Below are positions 1 through 10,924 of a DNA stretch of 64,000 bases, in pieces. The stretch lies in contig NW_004450323.1 of NCBI RefSeq assembly GCF_000321225.1, forward strand, positions 1,923,301 through 1,987,300, in the 5' to 3' direction. Numbering within the stretch: the first letter of the stretch is position 1; the number at the start of each line of letters is the position of its first letter. The position numbers and the translations under genes are program-made. Origin of the DNA: Odobenus rosmarus divergens. Taxonomy: Eukaryota > Chordata > Mammalia > Carnivora > Odobenidae. A model generated the notes under the pieces. That model searched no databases and was not told the origin of the DNA. It saw nothing but the letters and a program-made list of their open reading frames with translations.

Positions 1-39
1 GAGGAATTGCCACTGAGTCAAGTTCTGCTCTCCTGCGTG

Positions 40-246
40 GAGCTAGGCTACTACTCTTTGGCATGCAAGGCAAAAGAGAAATGGGATGATAGCTAGAGAG
101 GTCAGTTGAAAGGGCCTGTGCATGTCTTAAGACAGAACCAACCAGAAACAACCAAATTAAGGTGAATGGGGCTTGAATATATAAACTGCTTAAGTATGCA
201 TCTCTTTATCAGAAGGAATAAACACTTTCTTTTCCTTCTCCTGTCA
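40..246 (+). mobile_element. LTR-like unit, copy A (internally deleted)
   Basis: This stretch repeats at 1995-2365 with about three mismatches over the 190 bases from 56 to 246. It ends with a TATA-like word (TATATAAA, 178-185), a poly(A) signal (AATAAA, 217-222) and a terminal CTGTCA (241-246), the layout of the 3' part of a retroviral-type LTR. Relative to copy B it lacks about 165 bases between positions 54 and 56. I do not recognise the family. A short local duplication is an alternative to an LTR origin. Confidence 0.55.
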
Positions 247-896
247 ATGAATCCAGGGCAGGAGCACCCCACCCACTTTTTTCTCCCCAGCTTTTCTCAA
301 GCTGCACCCATTTTCTTTAGACAATTTCCAAGTTCTATTTTTGGTTTGGAAAAGGGTGAAAGTGCCTTGGCATCTGCATTTATCAGCTTGCTCTCTCTCT
401 GTGTGACCTACTTTAGAGACTGGAGTTGCTTTTATTTTTATGGCTATGGGAGAAATCCCTGAAAGCAAAAATCAGTTTCAGAAGCTGAACTTAAGGGACA
501 TGGGACACTATGTTGAGGTGGTTATTACTCTATGATTTCTGTGGTTTTCTCCCCCACCCCCCGCCAACCCTACCCCACCCCACTTCCTCTTCACATATCT
601 TTTTAAGAGGTGCTTCTAAACAGTACCGGCTAAGTTGCAGAGATGCCATGTGAGGGCGATTCTGGCATGTGGGCTGGCCCAGCTGTGTGCTTCCCAACCT
701 TTGAGTCACCTCAGCATCAGGCATCTGGCCTCCTAACATGAAGCTTGCAGCTCCTTAAGGCTCCTGAACTTGCCTGTGAGAGAAGGAGACAGAGGGGAGA
801 GTCTCCTATTTATTAGTCAGGAAAGAGTAAATGAGGTCCAGAAAGTGAGTAGGTCTTCTTGAGCAGTCAGGTGAGAACCCAAGCAGAGGCAGTGTT
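247..896. other. Non-coding, no recognised feature
   Basis: No exon, RNA gene or named repeat is apparent. A C-rich stretch lies around 549-590. The sequence just after the LTR-like end does not resemble a tRNA primer-binding site. Confidence 0.5.
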
Positions 897-911
897 AGAA
901 TTCACCCTGGA

Positions 912-1108
912 GGGTGGCTGGGTGGCTCAGTCATTAAGCGTCTGCCTTCCGCTCAGGTCATGATCCTGGGGTCCTGGGATCGAGTCCCACATCGGGCTCT
1001 CTGCTCAGCAGGAAGCCTGCTTCTCTCTCTCCCACTCCCCTTGCTTGTATTCCCTCTCTTGCTGTGTCTCTCTCTCTGTTAAATAAAATCTTTAAAAAAA
1101 AAAAGAAA
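912..1108 (+). mobile_element. Carnivore tRNA-derived SINE (SINEC type)
   Basis: The element has the tRNA-like head, the TCATGATCCTGGGGTCCTGG block, a CT-rich middle and an A-rich tail. It is flanked by a 15-base target-site duplication, AGAATTCACCCTGGA, at 897-911 and 1109-1123. The perfect duplication indicates a fairly recent insertion. Confidence 0.95.
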
Positions 1109-1123
1109 AGAATTCACCCTGGA

Positions 1124-1504
1124 CCAGTCCTTGGGACCCCTCTGAGGAATACGTGGACCAGAATCTGAAATGTGACTCACTATTTGGAGAATCATTCATT
1201 TTTCTTGGTTTCTATTTATAGTCCAAAAAAAGAAAAAAGAAAAGAAAGGATCCACTTGCCTCATGATTGTGATGTGAAGATAAATTAGTGTTTGGAAAGC
1301 AAAGCTAGAAGATATAAACAACTCAGCCCTGGGTCCTATCAATTAAGTATTCACAGGAACACCCAGAAGGAATTCATCAATGGGGAACACGAAGATGCAA
1401 ACAATAGCATCCTGGTTCTCAAGTCGGATTACATTCCAGATGAGCTACAAAAACAATGCAGAAAACCCCAGGAAACCTGACAGTAGTTAAGTGTGATCTA
1501 GCCC
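1124..1504. other. Non-coding, no recognised feature
   Basis: No gene signal is seen. A short A/G-only run lies at about 1226-1250. Confidence 0.5.
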
Positions 1505-1662
1505 CTTGCTTCTCAAAGTACTGTCTATGGACCAGCAACGTGGGTATCATCTGGGAGTTTACCAGAAATGCAGAATCTCAGGCCCTACCCCAGACCTACT
1601 GAATCTGCATTTTAACAAGGCCCCCAGGTGATTTGTCTGCACATTAACGTCTAAAACGCAGA
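1505..1662 (+). mobile_element. MER5A-like hAT-Charlie DNA transposon fragment
   Basis: Diagnostic words are present in the right order: TTCTCAAAGTA, then GACCAGCAACG, AATCTCAGGCCC, CAGACCTACTGAATC and TTTTAACAAGGC. It is an old non-autonomous element, divergent from the consensus. Confidence 0.8.
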
Positions 1663-1994
1663 TATTTCCGCTAATCTCAGGGTCAAATGGAAACTTCGCA
1701 GCCTGAGGTCACTCAAGGCCTAGCTTCCCCAAATATATTCCATCCCTCCTGATGCCTCCTGCTAGAGGGTATTGCCTGCAGGCTTGTGGGGGTGGGGGGT
1801 GGGGCTTTTCATATGCTGCTTCCTAGGGGGGCATGGCCAAGTTTAGAGATGATCCTTAGAGCTGAGAGCATAAAGAAACTCTTCAAGCTAGAGAGAAGGG
1901 CTAGAGAGAAGCAATAAAAGGGAAGCCTAGAGGTGGGGGCTGGAGTAGGAAGAGGGCACTGCTAGGAGGAACAGTTTGCGGAGAGGTGGGCTTA
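1663..1994. other. Non-coding, purine-rich
   Basis: G/A-rich DNA immediately upstream of LTR-like copy B. I see no exon. A polypurine tract of the retroviral kind cannot be singled out. Confidence 0.4.
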
Positions 1995-2365
1995 GAGCTA
2001 GGCTACTACCTAGGGAGATGCTCAACAGAAGAGTCAAGGAAAACGAGAACAAAGAAAAGGTCATTGAACCAAAGATGGTTACTGGTGAATTTTGAGAACG
2101 GTTCTGGTAGGATATATAATCCAATTATAAAGTTGTGGAGGGAAAGATGTGGAGGCTCTGGCTTCCCCCAAGAACTTTGGCATGCAAGGCAAAAGAGAAC
2201 TGGGATGATAGCTAGAGAGGTCAATTGAAAGGGCCTGTGCATGTCTTAAGACAGAACCAACCAGAAACAACCAAATTGAGGTGAATGGGGCTTGAATATA
2301 TAAACTGCTTAAGTATGCATCTCTTTATCAGAAGGAATAAACACTTTCTTTTCCTTCTCCTGTCA
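1995..2365 (+). mobile_element. LTR-like unit, copy B (longer copy)
   Basis: This matches copy A over GAGCTAGGCTACTAC and again from 2175 to 2365, but keeps the roughly 165 bases that copy A lacks. TATATAAA is at 2297-2304, AATAAA at 2336-2341 and CTGTCA at the end. The two copies are about 98% identical where they align, and lie in direct orientation 2119 bases apart. Confidence 0.55.
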
Positions 2366-2680
2366 AATAAAAGGAGACTGAAGACACTAATAAATCACTC
2401 CAGGGACCTTGTTAGTGTCAGCAGCCTGCATTCTCTTCCTCATTCTCAGCCCTCGAAGACTCTTGCAGCTTTAAACTCCAGCATACCAGTTGGCAAAGTA
2501 ACAAACTGCAAGAGGGTCCTGGAGGATAAAGGATCACTCTCCCAAACCCTAGTGCTGCCAGCTACTAATCTAAAGATCTATATTTCTGATGTTTCATCCT
2601 CTTTACATATCAGGAGTTCAAAACATCTGAAGGCAGGCCTATGTTAGGAGGAAAGCAGAAGTTGGGGTTCTTGACAGCAG

Positions 2681-2720
<40 letters not shown>

Positions 2721-3320
2721 CTACCTGGTAGTCTGTTCTCATTTGGAAAGCCAGTTATGAATGAGCATGGTTTCCTGGGTAAGAAATGTTCTCTTCCTTC
2801 CCTCCCAAGCAAGTCTGACCTCATCTGTCATTTTCAGTGTTATGGAGGATTAGCCTGAGGCTGAGAACAGGTTGAGACATGCCCCACAAAGAGGCTCCGG
2901 ATACTGAGAGACCCGGGAGGGAAGCCGAGCAGTTTTAGGTCTCTTAAGGCAACGCTGAGAATCGGGAGTGGGAGAGGAGAGGAATGGACGGATGGGGAAG
3001 GCAAGAGAGACAGATGTCTGTGGTGATTTCAAAAGAAACACCAGACTAAAATAAACTCCGAGTCAGAAAACAGGAAGAATGTGAGAAGACGAAAAGGTAA
3101 TGGACTGAGAACTGCAGTGTGTTTGAGAAAACACAGCCCCATCCCCCAGCAAGGTCTTCTGGAAGGGGTCAGGGGATGCAGAGGGGCTGCAGAAGAAGTA
3201 ATAGCTCTACTTGGTACTGGGATCATTTGATGCGAAAGCTCTAAAAGTCACAAAGCAACATCGCTGTTGGGCCTCCATCCCAATTTCCTGAAAGGGTGAC
3301 AGGAGGCCCTGGCTTGTGCG
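2366..3320. other. Non-coding with an embedded AC repeat
   Basis: Apart from the dinucleotide repeat at 2683-2718, no repeat family, exon or RNA gene is recognised. Confidence 0.5.
2683..2718 (+). repeat. (AC)18 microsatellite
   Basis: An uninterrupted AC dinucleotide run of 36 bases. Confidence 0.98.
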
Positions 3321-3389
3321 TCTTTGCCTGCCTAGATATTCAACCCAGAGCTCAAAATTCCTTCAGTCTATTTGCTTTCTGTCCTCATT

Positions 3390-3845
3390 AGCTGAAGCTA
3401 TTTCTAAAACCAAACAGATCATCTCCTCTCACAGATTCCCTGGTGGCCCTTTCCCCACTGCTACCCTCACCCAGGACCTTCTCCTGACTTCTGTGTGCTG
3501 CTTCGACTCAAGTTCCCTCTCAGACGCCAGGGCTGCGGACCTTAGCTTCACCTCCCTCCTTTGCCAACACATTCCAACACTTGCTAAAGCTTATAGCATT
3601 ACCTCCAAAGCCAAGCTCATTTCTATTCCTGCTTCTCACTGCCACCTTCTTCCTTCTTTACTTCAAGCCCTTTATGACTTCAGTCTCTTCTCCCCTTTTC
3701 CCCCAACACTTCCCCCCCCTACAACTTGGTAACTAATAGATTACTCATCTGACAATGTAGTTTTGGTGTTGTTATCAGTCTCTAACTCAGAAGCCTCTAA
3801 TGACTTTCCATATTCTCTGCCTGCCTGCCATTCAGTTTTTCATTC
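3390..3845 (+). mobile_element. Possible L2 LINE fragment
   Basis: The C/T-rich text with CTCACCCAGGACCTTCTCC and later TCTAATGACTTTCCATATTC resembles degraded L2 sequence. It is too divergent to be sure. Confidence 0.35.
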
Positions 3846-4335
3846 GACCATCATTTATTGTCTACTCAGCACCAGGCACTGGGTACAAAGTTGAGTTAAG
3901 AAACTTGATGTCTAGTGGGGAGAGAGGTAGAAAACTCATTGCAGTTCAGGCTTGACACCACAGCATTGCAAGAATGTTGATGAGGAGTACTTAACCCAGA
4001 CAGAGAAGATCAGGGAAGGAGTCCTGGGAAGAGGAAGTTATTTCTGTGCTGAGTTCCAAAAGGCTAGTTGGAGTTAGCCAAATGGGAAGAGGAAAAACAT
4101 TCCAGGCAGACCGAGCTGCATGTGCAAAGGCCCTGAGGCCAGAGAGCTGGTAGTATCTGGATATCACAAATGCTTTATTCTGGCTGGAGCATGGAGTCCC
4201 AAGGATTAGGAAAGGTCAGATTACAAAAGGCTAGGCATGCCATGGGAGGGGTTTGGTTTTATCTGGAAAGATAGGGGGAGCAGAGGGAGACTTTTGAGCA
4301 GATTTACAGGTAGATTCATCACTGGCTATAGTGCA
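3846..4335 (+). mobile_element. Ancient mammalian interspersed repeat, family not named
   Basis: The block opens with a 'tttattgtctactcagcacc…caggcact' phrase and later carries GTGCAAAGGCCCTGAGGCC and GGCTGGAGCATGGAG. These phrases occur in the same order in a very common old mammalian repeat. Further copies lie at 26.5-27.2, 46.9-47.6 and 59.2-59.8 kb. I recognise the family by its text but cannot name it with certainty. Confidence 0.65.
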
Positions 4336-4580
4336 GAGATGGGACTGGAAGTGGAAGAAGAGGAAAGACTGGAGGCAGGCTGAGGGGGCCAGTTAGGGGA
4401 CTGTTCAGTGACCCACGCGGGGAATCACTGGGGCTAACGGCTGCCGTGGCAATTCTGAGGCACCTAGTGTACACTGTTATGTACATGTTTGTTAATTTCC
4501 CAAAATTCCTTACCTCTCCCTTCCTCACTGGATTGTAAATTCTTGAAAGATAAGTGCTGGACCTTACTGGATCCTAATCT

Positions 4581-4760
4581 TTTTTTTTGTTTAAAGATTT
4601 TATTTATTTATTTGAGAGAGAGAGGGAGGGAGAGCACGAGAAGGGGGGAGGGGCAGAGGGAGAGGGAGAAGCAGGCTCCCCGTTAGCAGGGAGCCCAACG
4701 CAGGACTTGATCCCAGGACCCTGGGCAGATGCTTCACCGACTGAGCCACTGGGGCGCCCC
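4581..4760 (-). mobile_element. Carnivore tRNA-derived SINE
   Basis: This is a reverse-oriented SINE, with the poly(T) tail first and the head (ACTGAGCCACTGGGGCGCC) at the right end. An imperfect duplication, GGATCCTAATCTT / AGATCTTAATCTT, flanks it. Confidence 0.93.
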
Positions 4761-4799
4761 ACCAGATCTTAATCTTGTCCATGTAGAGGCCTTTCTGTG

Positions 4800-5915
4800 T
4801 CAGGATCTGCACTGGTATCAGTTGAACCAGGGAAAGTTAAGAAAAAGTGGGGTGAGGGGAAACTAGCCTAGAGGCAATAGGCAGGAAAGAGCTCACAGCC
4901 AAAAGACAGAAAGGAATGTGAGGTTTCTCTTGCTCCAACCCCACACCTTCTGCAGCTCAGCTGGGTTCCCACTCCAGTTTCTGAGAAGCAAATTCTGAAT
5001 CACCTCTTTCTTCCTAAATTCTCTTTCCCCAAAGGATTCAAAGGCTCTAGGGGTGTTGGAGAAGGGAGGGTAGAAGCACCATCTGATACTTGCCCCTTCT
5101 CACAACGTGGACAAAGAGCAGTGATGTTGACAATGGCCTAGCTGGGAAGAATGTAGCCAGAACAGAGCCTTCTGCCTCTCAGCCCTGGAACCTTGCTTCC
5201 AGCGAGCGTGGAATTTCACTTGGAAGGTAGGCTGAGGGTGATGAAATTAGTCTTGAGAAGCTGGCTGGGAGGGGGCCTTGAGGGAAGGCAGTGTCCTCTC
5301 AGGCAGTGAGTAGAGTCAAATCATTTAAGCCACTTCTCCAGTTACAGGCTGTCCTGTAGGGTAATTGCTTGTTTACTCCCTCCCAGTTCTTAGAGGCTGT
5401 TGGACTCCCACTGCTCTGGGAGTTGTGGGCTTACCGACCCCCCCCTTTACCCTCACCTTCTCCACTGCACCGAACCCACCGGAAAAGAACAAAGACCAGA
5501 GTTCAAGTTCTAATGAGGTCTCCAGTGAGGTAGAGGCGATCGTCATCATTTGGTCCCAGGCAGAGAGAGGTATTGAAATCCCAGAACTAGCCCTTAAATT
5601 GGCTGTTGGCCTGGTGCTCAGAATGAGTACCCCAGGGAGGTGGGCAGGCCTGGTTACGGGCTTTCAGGGACAGGGACTTGAAGTGCAAGTAGTCCTATTG
5701 GGCTCATTTCTTCTCCCACCGACAGTCTCTCCCCCAGGGAGGGCATTTGAGTGCTGTGATTTAATAATTCCCTGAAAGAGTGGATTAAAAACATGATAAA
5801 CACAAATATGCAACTAGTACTCCTAAAGAAACCAGTAGAAGATAAGTGACCCTAGTATCTGGCTGTATATGTCGTAAGAATTTCCCAAAAGGGGACGGAG
5901 AGATGATAGTCCCTT
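4800..5915. other. Non-coding, no recognised feature
   Basis: Unassigned single-copy-looking DNA. The 136-codon frame at 5365-5775 has no recognisable domain and is not flanked by convincing splice sites. Confidence 0.5.
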
Positions 5916-5925
5916 CAATAACTAG

Positions 5926-6126
5926 TCTTTTTTTTTTTTTTTAAGATTTTATTTATTTTTTGACAGAGAGACAGCGAGAGAGGGAACACAAGCAGGGGGA
6001 GTGGGAGAGGGAGAAGCAGGCTTCCCGCTGAGCGGGAAGCCCCACGTGGGGCTCGATCCCAGGACCCTGAGATCATGACCTGAGCCGAAGGGCAGACGCT
6101 TAACCAGCTGAGCCACCCAGGCGCCC
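5926..6126 (-). mobile_element. Carnivore tRNA-derived SINE
   Basis: Full-length reverse SINE with a perfect 10-base duplication, CAATAACTAG, at 5916-5925 and 6127-6136. Confidence 0.96.
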
Positions 6127-6136
6127 CAATAACTAG

Positions 6137-6862
6137 GGGTCCTTATCTGCATTTCCATTGTGAGGAATGATCATGAACTGGTTTGAGTAAGACTCTGAGC
6201 CTCTGGAGACCTGTGATTCTGTGAAATCCTTTGACACCTTGCTAGGAAAAGCCACCAGGTATGCACTTCATATCTTCTCCTAATTAAAGTGCATTATCAC
6301 TTCTTTACAAATGGTTAGGGCTACAATAAACTAACTCTTAGGAGACTGAAGGTCAAATAAACACACAAAGATAACTTACTACAGGATGTCAATAGGAACC
6401 CAATTGACGGGTTAATCATTGCTTCTCTTTAGGGTTATTAGGTCCTTAAGGACTCATCCACATTGATCTCTGTTCCAGTTCGGTTCTCCCCTTTGGCCAG
6501 GGCCCAGGGGAGGCAATCAGAGTCGTTAGGTAGAAGGATGAACAGTATCTCCAGTGGCATCTGGGGCATCTCTGCTCCTTCCTTCCCTCCACCCTACCTT
6601 GCTCTCAGCAATACTTGGGGGACCACCCCAACAGCTGGTGTTTTACCAAGATTCCTCTGCCTGGACCACTTTCCCCATATATCTGCCAGGGCAAAGAATC
6701 TTTGCAGACCCCTCCCCTTGCTGTAATCACTGGTTCACATGTTTCTTTTCCCGACCGGACTGTGCCCTCCCCACCTCAAAATCGAGTTCATCTTTCTATT
6801 CCCATAAGCGAGATCAGAACAGCATGCGGTAAGAACTTCGCTGGAGCCGACTGGAGGCTGGC
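6137..6862. other. Non-coding; possible old L2 remnant
   Basis: The stretch 6137-6460 shows no repeat. The C/T-rich region 6560-6720 (CCTCTGCCTGGACCAC) may be L2 but is weak. Confidence 0.35.
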
Positions 6863-6864
6863 TG

Positions 6865-7015
6865 GGGAGGCTCAAGTCTGGGTTCGGTCCTTCACATTCT
6901 GTATGACTTTCAGCAAGTCGTTTCATCATTCCGAGTTTTAGCTTCTCCGTTTTAAAATAAATCCTGCCAATTCCAACTCACACGGTTACGAATTAAAAAC
7001 GAGACAAGTGTGGAA
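6865..7015 (+). mobile_element. MIR SINE remnant
   Basis: The order TCTGGGTTCGGTCC, TGTATGACTTTCAGCAAG, then a degraded 'tcctcatctgtaaaatg' block matches the core of MIR. Confidence 0.65.
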
Positions 7016-7079
7016 GCGCTGAACAAAACGCCAGGTGGTGGAGGTGGTAGGAGGGGCGCTGGGCTCCAAGCGAACACAT

Positions 7080-7450
7080 ATTTGTCTTAGTCCGCTCAGG
7101 CTGCCATAACAAAATACCACGGCCCGGGGGGGGGGGGCATGTAAACAAAAGAAATTTATTTTCTCACAGTTTTGGAGGATGGAAGTCTGAAATCAGGGTG
7201 CCAGCATGGTTGGGTTCTAGTGAGGGCTCCCTTCCTGGCTTGCAGATGGCTGCTCTGTCATTGTGTCCTCACGTGGCAGTGGTGGGGCTAGACCCCTCTT
7301 TTCCTTTTCTTCCAGGACCACAGCCCTGATGAACTCACTTCACCTTGAATTACCTCTCCTCAAGAGCCTCTCTCCAGATATGGTCACGTTGGGAGTTAGG
7401 GCTTCAACGTCTGCATGGGGGAAATGCCACAGGGGATACAATTCAGTCGG
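7080..7450 (-). mobile_element. MaLR-type LTR (MLT1/MST-like), reverse
   Basis: The plus strand reads the reverse complement of a MaLR LTR: CTGCCATAACAAAATACCAC, AAATTTATTTTCTCACAG, TTTTGGAGGATGGAAGTC, and CAATTCAGTC at the far end. A 12-base G run at 7126-7137 interrupts it. Confidence 0.85.
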
Positions 7451-7459
7451 TAGTAATGT

Positions 7460-7955
7460 GAGAGGAGACTCAACGGCACACAGATCCCTTCAGTCCTGCC
7501 TCCATGTCCCCCAGCTTGCAGATCTGGCACCCTCCTGAGTCCGGTCACCCTGTTGTCTTGCTCTCTGGATAACAGATGGTCTCTTTAGTCCAGTATCAAC
7601 ATTTATTCTTTTATAATTCCCTGTCTCTTATTGGGACTGCTCTTCCGGGCTTGAGTTTTGGTTCCTACCCTTGGAGCATATAGTATTTGAAGCTGTCTTT
7701 TAGGCTAAGAAGTAAAAAGGAAGTCCTCTGGGGTTGCCAAATTAAGTCAAGAATCCAGAAGTGGTCCTGAAAAAAACACCTGAGTTTCTCTCTGACTGAA
7801 TTTCTTGCCCTATTCGGAGGAGACTGGCCGGAGGTAGTCTATATCTCACTAGGATATTTGGAGAAATAACCAGCAAAATCTTGGGAAAGCATTTTGCAGC
7901 TACAGGATGTGAAGCAGTTTGTAGATGTCCCAGTAACTGAAGCATGTGTGGGGCA
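7460..7955. other. Non-coding, no recognised feature
   Basis: No gene, RNA or named repeat is apparent here. Confidence 0.5.
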
Positions 7956-7959
7956 TATC

Positions 7960-8070
7960 CTATGGCTTCTGAAGAATACCTCCTAAATTATCTCATCCTA
8001 TCTTCACAACAACCATTTCACAGATGAGGAGACTTAGGCCTAATTTGGTCCTCCGTTTGTTCACTCCCAA
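7960..8070 (-). mobile_element. MIR SINE fragment, reverse
   Basis: ACAACAACCATTTCACAGATGAGGAGACTTAGG is shared in reverse with the MIR core; only the central part survives. Confidence 0.6.
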
Positions 8071-9306
8071 ACTCTTTCCACCATACAAGGGAACCCCCAT
8101 CCCACTTTAAAGAAAGCACAGGGCCCTAAGGAGGAACACAGTGTACCTCTTTAGCTCCTCTGCTAGGACCAGAGATAGTCCAGACTCTTATTCGTTTCAT
8201 ATGAATCTTTCTTTCTTGTTCTGGAATTTTACGGAGTTTGAAGTAGAATATATGGAATGAGGTGACATTCTTAGAGGAAGAGACTTTACAAATGGAAAAT
8301 TATTTTGTTCATGTTCGTTTGATTTGAGACTAAATTTCAGGGGACCCTGACTACTTTCTTAGTGTGTTTCCTCGAGATGCCCTGCCCACTTAGAACAACG
8401 GAATGAAGGAAGCATTATCTGGTTTTAACCATATCCATTCACTAAACGTTAATTTAGTTCAGAACCTTCTACGTGCCAGAGGCTCTACCCTGCAGGAGGT
8501 CACATTCCAAGTAAGCCAGGGATAGACTACCCCTTAAGAGGGACAGTATAAATGGAACTCTTCTGGTCTGCCCCTTTCCTCCCGCAGCTCTCTGGGCGCT
8601 CCGAATGTCTCAGTTCGGCCCCAATCACCCTGGAAGCTGGAGACACTCTTTTCGGGGATCTGCAACGCTCCCTTCTCACCACACCAACAAACAAAATGCG
8701 CCAGGGTCCTGCAGAGTCGAAATCCTCGGGGGCGGGGGCGGTCATCCCAACATGGAGCAATGTGGTTTTTGTGTTGTTTTTTCCCCACGAGATGCGGTGC
8801 ACTTGGGGAGGGGGCTGCCTGGAAAGCACGACCCCGGCTCCCAACGGCGATTCCCGCTCCGGTCCTTCCCTCCAGGCCAGTGTCCCTTCGGCCCGCACAT
8901 CCCTGTTTCTCCGACCCCGGCCCTCGGGCCAGAGAGGGCTTTATTTTCCGGCTCCCTCTTTCATCTGGCCGAGCGTGCCGAGGAACCTCAGCCAAGGTCT
9001 CCTTCCATCCTAGGAAGACGGGCGGGGAGATCTGGGGAGGTTTGCGAGGCCGGGGGAGGCTCCGGGGAGACTGTGCAACCCGCCAGGCCGCTCCCGCAAC
9101 CTCCGCCGCCGCGGCGGAGCTTCCTCCCCTGCTCCCGCCTTTCCGGACCGGGCCGGCCGAGCGGAGGGGAGGCTTCCTGCGTCGGCTCCCGCGGCGCCGA
9201 GCGAGTGCCGGCCGGGGCAGCGGCCGAGCGCCGGGCGCCGCGGGCGGCGAGGGCGGAGGTGGGGCCGGGCCGCGCTCAGGGTCCCCTCCCGCGCGCCGCG
9301 GCCGCC

Positions 9307-9321
9307 GTTGCCAGGGTTACC
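9307..9321 (+). promoter_or_regulatory. Tandem RFX-type half-sites
   Basis: GTTGCC (9307-9312) is followed three bases later by GTTACC (9316-9321). Both fit the left half of the RFX X-box (GTNRCC), here arranged as a direct repeat inside the CpG island. Confidence 0.4.
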
Positions 9322-9416
9322 GGGGGGTTGCTCAGGTGGAGGGGAGGCCGCCGCGGCGGGGGCTGGCGGAGCTGCGCCGCGGGCGGGCGAGCGGGCGGGG
9401 GCGGAGTCGCTGCCTC

Positions 9417-9430
9417 GTCGCCATGGGAAC
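9417..9430 (+). promoter_or_regulatory. Near-consensus X-box (RFX site)
   Basis: GTCGCCATGGGAAC matches the palindromic X-box GTNRCC-NN-RGYAAC at all but one position. RFX factors bind such sites in promoters of ciliary genes and MHC class II genes. Binding here is an inference. Confidence 0.45.
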
Positions 9431-9799
9431 GGCGCAGCTATTTCCAACCCCGGGCGGTGCCAGTGGCGCCGTGCCAGGGTGCGAGGGTATTGCAGGACAA
9501 CGGCAATCTGCTGCGGCCGGGGACCTAACAATGCGCTCCTTCTGTAGCGCGGGGCCCGCCGGCAAGAGGCCGGGCTAATCGGAGGGGCCCGGGCCGCCCC
9601 CGCGCGTCGCGCCTCCTCCCCGGCGCTCCTCGGCGGGGAGCCCGGCTGCTTGGGGCGCTGTCGGCTGCACGTGCTGCCCCCGCCGCCGCCCTCGCCAGAC
9701 AAAGCGGCCTCCCCCCCCCTCACTCGATGGACCCTTTGATTTCTTCCCATTCTCGCCTTCATCTCTCACTCGTTCCACCCCGCTCAACGGCCTCCTGGA

Positions 9800-10920
9800 G
9801 AGCCGCCTCTTTTGTGCTCGCCACCTTCGATTTGGCCCTCGCTCCAAAGCTTTGTCCTAAAAAACCGACTCCGTTTGACCTTGCCCCTCTCCCACTCTGT
9901 CATCAATTTTGGTAGCTTAATACGTTTGTTAAAAGGGCGACTGCCCCCGTCTCCTCATATTTTTCAGCTTCGCGTTACCTTTTCTTTTGTCCGCTCCCCT
10001 TCCTATCAGAACCGACTTTCTGGCCTCAGCCTTTTCAAGATTTCCAGAAACCCTCTTGCCTCTTTCCCAGTTTCCTTTTCACCTTTTTTCTCGCGGCAGA
10101 AGAGAGATTGCAAATGGCTACCTCGGTTGAGCCCCCTTTGTATTTCGCTGACATCGCCTTTTTCTGCGACCCCGAAATCACATTGTTTGGGTCCCATGGG
10201 TGGGGCTGTAGTTGGGAGTGGGGGAGTTCTGTTGCTACCGCCATTAGCAGTCGCTTTGCTTGTAAGCCCAAGTGAAGGAAACTTCTGGGAACTGGCCAGA
10301 GACCCCCGAAATGCAACTTGGCTGAACGTCTCTCAGTCCATCCCCGCTTGGCCACTCTTTAGTTCGTGCACCATCTGCCTCTTCCCACCTCTGGACTCCC
10401 TTCACCCCTGCCCCTGCCCCCCTCAACATCACATTGTTCATCCCTTTGGCACCAGCCCTAGAGAGGAAAGGGCAGGTCCTCCTCCCCAGGAAGGAAGGTG
10501 GGGCAGAGCAGCTCCTGCAGGAAGGGAAGGAAAAAGGAGGGAAGGAAGGAAGTGGCCAACAGAAGAAGTGGGATCCGGTGGGAGGGCTCTGCATTGTTTT
10601 AACTTCTTTCCTTTTTAGCAAGGCAAAGCCAAGCCCAAGGCCGTCCCAGGGCCAAGGTTATGCTGCCATCTCTGAGAACCCCGCTGGGACTGCCTGGAGG
10701 GGACAGTCCGAGGTTTTTGGTGGACCTATTTAAGAGAGGTGGGCAGAGTTCAACGTGTGCTGCAGATTGTAAGCACTTACATTTTTAATGTATCCATTTC
10801 CTTTTGGTTTTTTTTCTGTCCAACAAAGTCAGCTTTTATTTTATTAATGTATTTCCATAAAAAGCCCCAGGGTAGAACTATGCCTCAGGTAAGGAAAATG
10901 TAACACTTCCCAAAGATCTT
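9800..10920. other. CpG-island shore, pyrimidine-rich, no repeat
   Basis: C/T-rich, unusually repeat-free DNA follows the island, with a TATA-like CTATTTAAGAG near 10728. It could hold 5' UTR or regulatory DNA. No exon is established. Confidence 0.4.
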
Positions 10921-10924
10921 CTAA

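Larger units (their letters stand above)
8590..9720. promoter_or_regulatory. CpG island, probable TATA-less promoter
   Basis: This is the only long CpG-dense block in the window. It is very GC-rich, and CG dinucleotides are frequent throughout, densest at about 9070-9620. GC-box runs (GGGCGGG) cluster at 9377-9407, a CACGTG E-box is at 9668-9673, and no TATA box is evident. Such islands usually mark housekeeping or developmental promoters and can fire in both directions. Long open frames inside it are expected from stop-codon depletion in GC-rich DNA and are not taken as coding. The likely target on the plus strand is the candidate exon at 14178-14274, but no spliced first exon could be fixed. 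Confidence 0.85.

Noticed and set aside
166..2647. Identical peptide start MGLEYINCLSMHLFIRRN at 166 and 2285
   Set aside because: It arises because the LTR-like unit is duplicated and crosses its TATA and poly(A) signals. It is not a paralogous gene pair.
4616..4672. GA-rich run as a microsatellite
   Set aside because: It is the reverse complement of the SINE's own CT-rich segment.
8605..9762. Long open frames on both strands in the CpG island (up to 307 codons)
   Set aside because: GC-rich DNA lacks stop codons by composition. The frames overlap on both strands, are Ala/Gly/Pro/Arg-rich and show no domain.
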